Assembly: GCA_029851945.1 (NCBI GenBank)
Contig: JARKUZ010000024.1
Coordinates: 14,497-78,496 of the forward strand
Length of the DNA stretch: 64,000 bases
Direction: 5' to 3'
Origin: Terrisporobacter sp.
Lineage (GTDB): Bacteria; Bacillota_A; Clostridia; Peptostreptococcales; Peptostreptococcaceae
The notes beneath the pieces were generated by a model, which made no database searches, was not told where the DNA came from, and was given only the letters and a program-made list of their open reading frames with translations. Positions 63,501 to 64,000 of the stretch are shown here, one piece after another; position 1 is the stretch's first letter, and each line of letters starts with the position of its first letter. Both the position numbers and the translations under genes were made by a program.

Positions 63501-64000
63501 ATTTAAACTCCATCATATTTCCAGTTGGAGAATGTTCTCCAGTGGAAACTAGTTTAAAATCTTCATCCTCTCCTGTTATAGATGAATAAATTTCAAATTC
63601 AGTTGGATATCCCTTACCTTTAGCTCCATCTTGTCTTGTTGCATATGCTATTCTATTAATCGATTCTACATCATTAAATTCTATAACAACTTCATTTTTA
63701 AAATCTGCACTATTTGGAGTACCAGTTTCCCAATGCGTTGATAGATCTCCATCTATAGCCTTTTCTATTGAACTAGAACTATATTGACTTCCGTTGTTAG
63801 ATATTTTTTTTATTCCTTCTTTTGGTACTCTAAATTTAGCATTATAATCTTCGAAATTACTATAATTACTTATATTAAAAGATGTTATTTTAGCTTGGCT
63901 TACTACATTTTCCTCTATAATCCTAGCTTTTTCTTTTACTATCTCATTGGCATATACATTTATTGCCGGTGAAATGTTAGTAGCTATCATCGATACTGCT
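57577..64000 (-). CDS. Second secreted M60-family metalloprotease, partial at the 5' end
   Basis: Paralog of the first M60 protease; at least 2140 residues are visible and the first codons of the signal peptide lie beyond the right edge (the visible SMIATNISPAINVYA matches the h-region and cleavage site of its neighbour). An in-frame ATG at 63990 is internal to the signal sequence and not the true start. Modules: four F5/8 type C domains, one more than in the first protein; the M60 peptidase with HEFGH at about residues 1208-1212 counted from 63990 and a glutamate in IEHLEVSNN; then Ig-like, NPCBM, Ig-like, NPCBM, FIVAR, leucine-rich-like segment and the same terminal sequence LLYMASI. The C-terminal halves are very similar, while the catalytic parts differ, so substrate cleavage may differ. 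Its leader is outside the window. Confidence 0.93.
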   Translation of the reverse strand, partial: AVSMIATNISPAINVYANEIVKEKARIIEENVVSQAKITSFNISNYSNFEDYNAKFRVPKEGIKKISNNGSQYSSSSIEKAIDGDLSTHWETGTPNSADFKNEVVIEFNDVESINRIAYATRQDGAKGKGYPTEFEIYSSITGEDEDFKLVSTGEHSPTGNMMEFKFDTITTKKIKFVFKKAHNDRPSASEFWFYKEDKIIDKINTLFKDENKNAVSDEFNTLAKLTELENECKTHPFYNDFKEDLNDAKYILEDDKPQYVDAKVSKFKAMGTKELEEYDKIYKIDNKHITNITTNGRHWSTNTIDKAIDGNPDTNWHSEDKNSDTHTNEVIMTLDKLHTLDKVVYTSPRDRGFAKQFEIYTSKTLSGDTFTKVTSGGSEITRDSIAIKFNPTEARRVKFVFKEAHENWALASEFGLYKEDTTMDSMSKLFTDSSKSEVSEEFRNSAKLEELENACKKHPFYNDYKEDLSDAKLLLEGNNVEYKDAKVFKFKSFDSKELAKYNETYKIDNKRITNITTNGGNWSDNTIEKAIDGDFTTNWHSNDKNSNTHTNEVTMTLDKLETLDKVVYTVNRDRGFAKQFEVYTSKTLSGNTFTKVTGGSASITTDSIAIQFNPTEARRVKFVFKEAHENWALASEFGLYKEDKILDKMDRLFTDDTITKVSEEFDSVEELNALEAECKTHPFYEDFKEDLDNARVLVEQGKIEASKAQVSSFHHLDNTEYLEQFRIPYENIKSIKSNAPHYQKQDISKAVDNDMDTYWETDKHNTADWSNEVTVEFKNQVTIDRIAYAARQTDRKGFLEQFEVYGSNTSKGNDFHLIATGKTVMDSGLVEAKFKPTKFKRLKLKWIKGEQNWATLAELMFFKQDLVADKVNDLFVNGFMTELKDEYNSLEVIEALEKEVKTHPLKEDLMPSIEIAKKILNDENVESENMSRTVTGVQRGVTGEERAKRQLARAAFTSMESFGRYVTPGEELIVYVDADPLGKMPQLGFGQIANNKGAWRRTVNLRPGRNVIKAPDDMNCAAVYLINEAYPEDQAYPPKVRFEGGTEFPTYFHGETDPKEFAKELEEYAKKVEYSDDAFVNGNPKGKVYNIAEFVSENVVITTTAKGAVKGLKQAEAKGYDASDTMEGWEEIYAMFQDIMGFEENAEDERDSIFPGKFVARGFHNVPHAFASSGFTGYLGSTNPERDSYFFDQLAMPPQMAGTDDWAYTHEFGHIFNTGPIEHLEVSNNIFAQAYRRLHPEKGGDRSDWSILKRFKGEDFDLGAFGYLAVLNQLEIAYDYQAYTKASKFVRHNPDVINSIKGDGAQKLVVAYSLGLGVDLTDFFGGWKYTTITDQMREAVDHLPKPDKKIEYLHGDAINYEGTGFSEDVKVTVSSNVNKEERTNTLKFGIDNNNSDDLLGYEILKDGKVLGYTKDNSFVINNIDLDENAKYDVVAYARDLSTAEPVSVKTFQPKLETVGGVTLKLNEEFNALDYVKATDYEGNKLREIKVTSDVDNSKIGDYTVTYEVTANGITSTETMKVSVYGTYDYLSDLKWESAKTQYGEVTRNNSIKGRTLGEIKDYAKGIRIHANGEVVYDLGDHNYDTLELKVGVDMNIAPQTNSSITFKVVGDGKTLATTNVLKHDDNLRYIKVPVKDVKELKIEVHDGGNGRTSDHGIIVEPKLSTNNSKPKLTIPKSQTVKVGDTLEDVVGAYEATDVEDGNLTKKVVVTGQDKVNLNRVGNYTLTYTVTDKDGNTTEKSRVISVVNMEDFKYISDYEWKSASKGWGEIGKDKSVSNNSLRLTGKDNKEVVYEKGIGTHAHSEIVYDLTDKNASSFSAYVGVDRHMYNSSARVEFKVYVDGEIAYESGIMGAKDQQKFVEVNIAGAKELKLVVTTGDNGDGSDHANWADAKLYFVNTDRVDTTELTKALEEAKKINKDDYTEESVKALEDKLAKAEDLLKEENPSQESIDTATDELQESIKGLVRINLDEVVNIPDKYLAKSLSKALGKEDNFTIGDMRKLTNFNVGYGVVSLEGLQYAKNLEIINGENNEIRNLRPISKLENLKEVNFNNQFVQVGQLKSADGVVKVNTEVYNRSGKNVATKVKLVDNKGNLVKEQIIDKNTKEVDVDVRGIQSGFYGVHVTFEDPELSGILLYMASI

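Noticed and set aside
1..64000. tRNA, rRNA, insertion sequences, integrases, prophage genes and replication origins
   Set aside because: None was recognised on either strand. The GIY-YIG gene alone is not enough to propose a phage.

Overview
The window is AT-rich (roughly 30% GC by eye), densely coded, and looks like a chromosome segment of an anaerobic low-GC Firmicute of the Clostridia. Several traits point towards the Peptostreptococcaceae (the Clostridioides/Paraclostridium/Terrisporobacter/Romboutsia side): a TudS-like desulfidase next to an ECF S component (the CD3072/CD3073 pair), a type I c-di-GMP riboswitch in front of a secreted protease, a BceRSAB module, a three-part hydroxyarylate decarboxylase operon and a CYP152 P450. 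The family is an inference from gene content; the species is not identifiable from sequence alone. No rRNA, tRNA, transposase, phage module or CRISPR array was seen.

Layout. 1-5285 (minus): a BMP-type nucleoside ABC importer (lipoprotein, double ATPase, two permeases, the last cut by the window edge) led by an M20 amidohydrolase. 5668-7620 (plus): an MsmK/UgpC-type ATPase and a PucR-type regulator. 7664-14144 (minus): GntR regulator, HAD phosphatase, CUT1 sugar-type ABC permeases and binding protein, nucleoside hydrolase, and a TIM-barrel isomerase. This operon has no ATPase of its own; the one at 5668 probably energises it. The two minus-strand operons carry near-identical promoters with the same TCGAAC/GTTCGA dyad at the same spacing, so the whole 1-14.7 kb block looks like one co-regulated nucleoside salvage locus. 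14948-25285: M28 membrane peptidase, MATE exporter, an unknown protein, an iron alcohol dehydrogenase and the BceB-BceA-BceS-BceR peptide-antibiotic module. 25592-27994: a large PAS/GAF histidine kinase. 28.2-31.6 kb: a LysR regulator with an apparently non-standard start codon facing a UbiX/UbiD/LpdD-type decarboxylase operon whose ubiD is frameshifted in an A7 run.

31.9-39.8 kb: EIIA-Glc-like protein, CYP152 P450, alpha/beta hydrolase, histidine phosphatase, a YxjI/LOR protein, an unknown protein, and a purine module (NCS2 permease, nucleobase deaminase, HutC-type regulator) with a perfect palindrome filling the spacer of a consensus promoter. 40-51 kb: a 53-residue protein, an SH3b-3D cell-wall enzyme with two exact WalR-type boxes upstream, TldD/TldE, a cysteine-cluster protein, a lipoprotein flanked by a 71-bp direct repeat, a probably 5'-truncated coiled-coil GIY-YIG gene, the ECF/TudS pair and an SH3b-NlpC/P60 endopeptidase. 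51.3 kb to the end: two tandem giant secreted M60 (mucinase-like) metalloproteases with carbohydrate-binding modules. The first follows a c-di-GMP-I aptamer and a terminator whose 5' arm can pair with the aptamer's 3' strand, the arrangement of an OFF switch.
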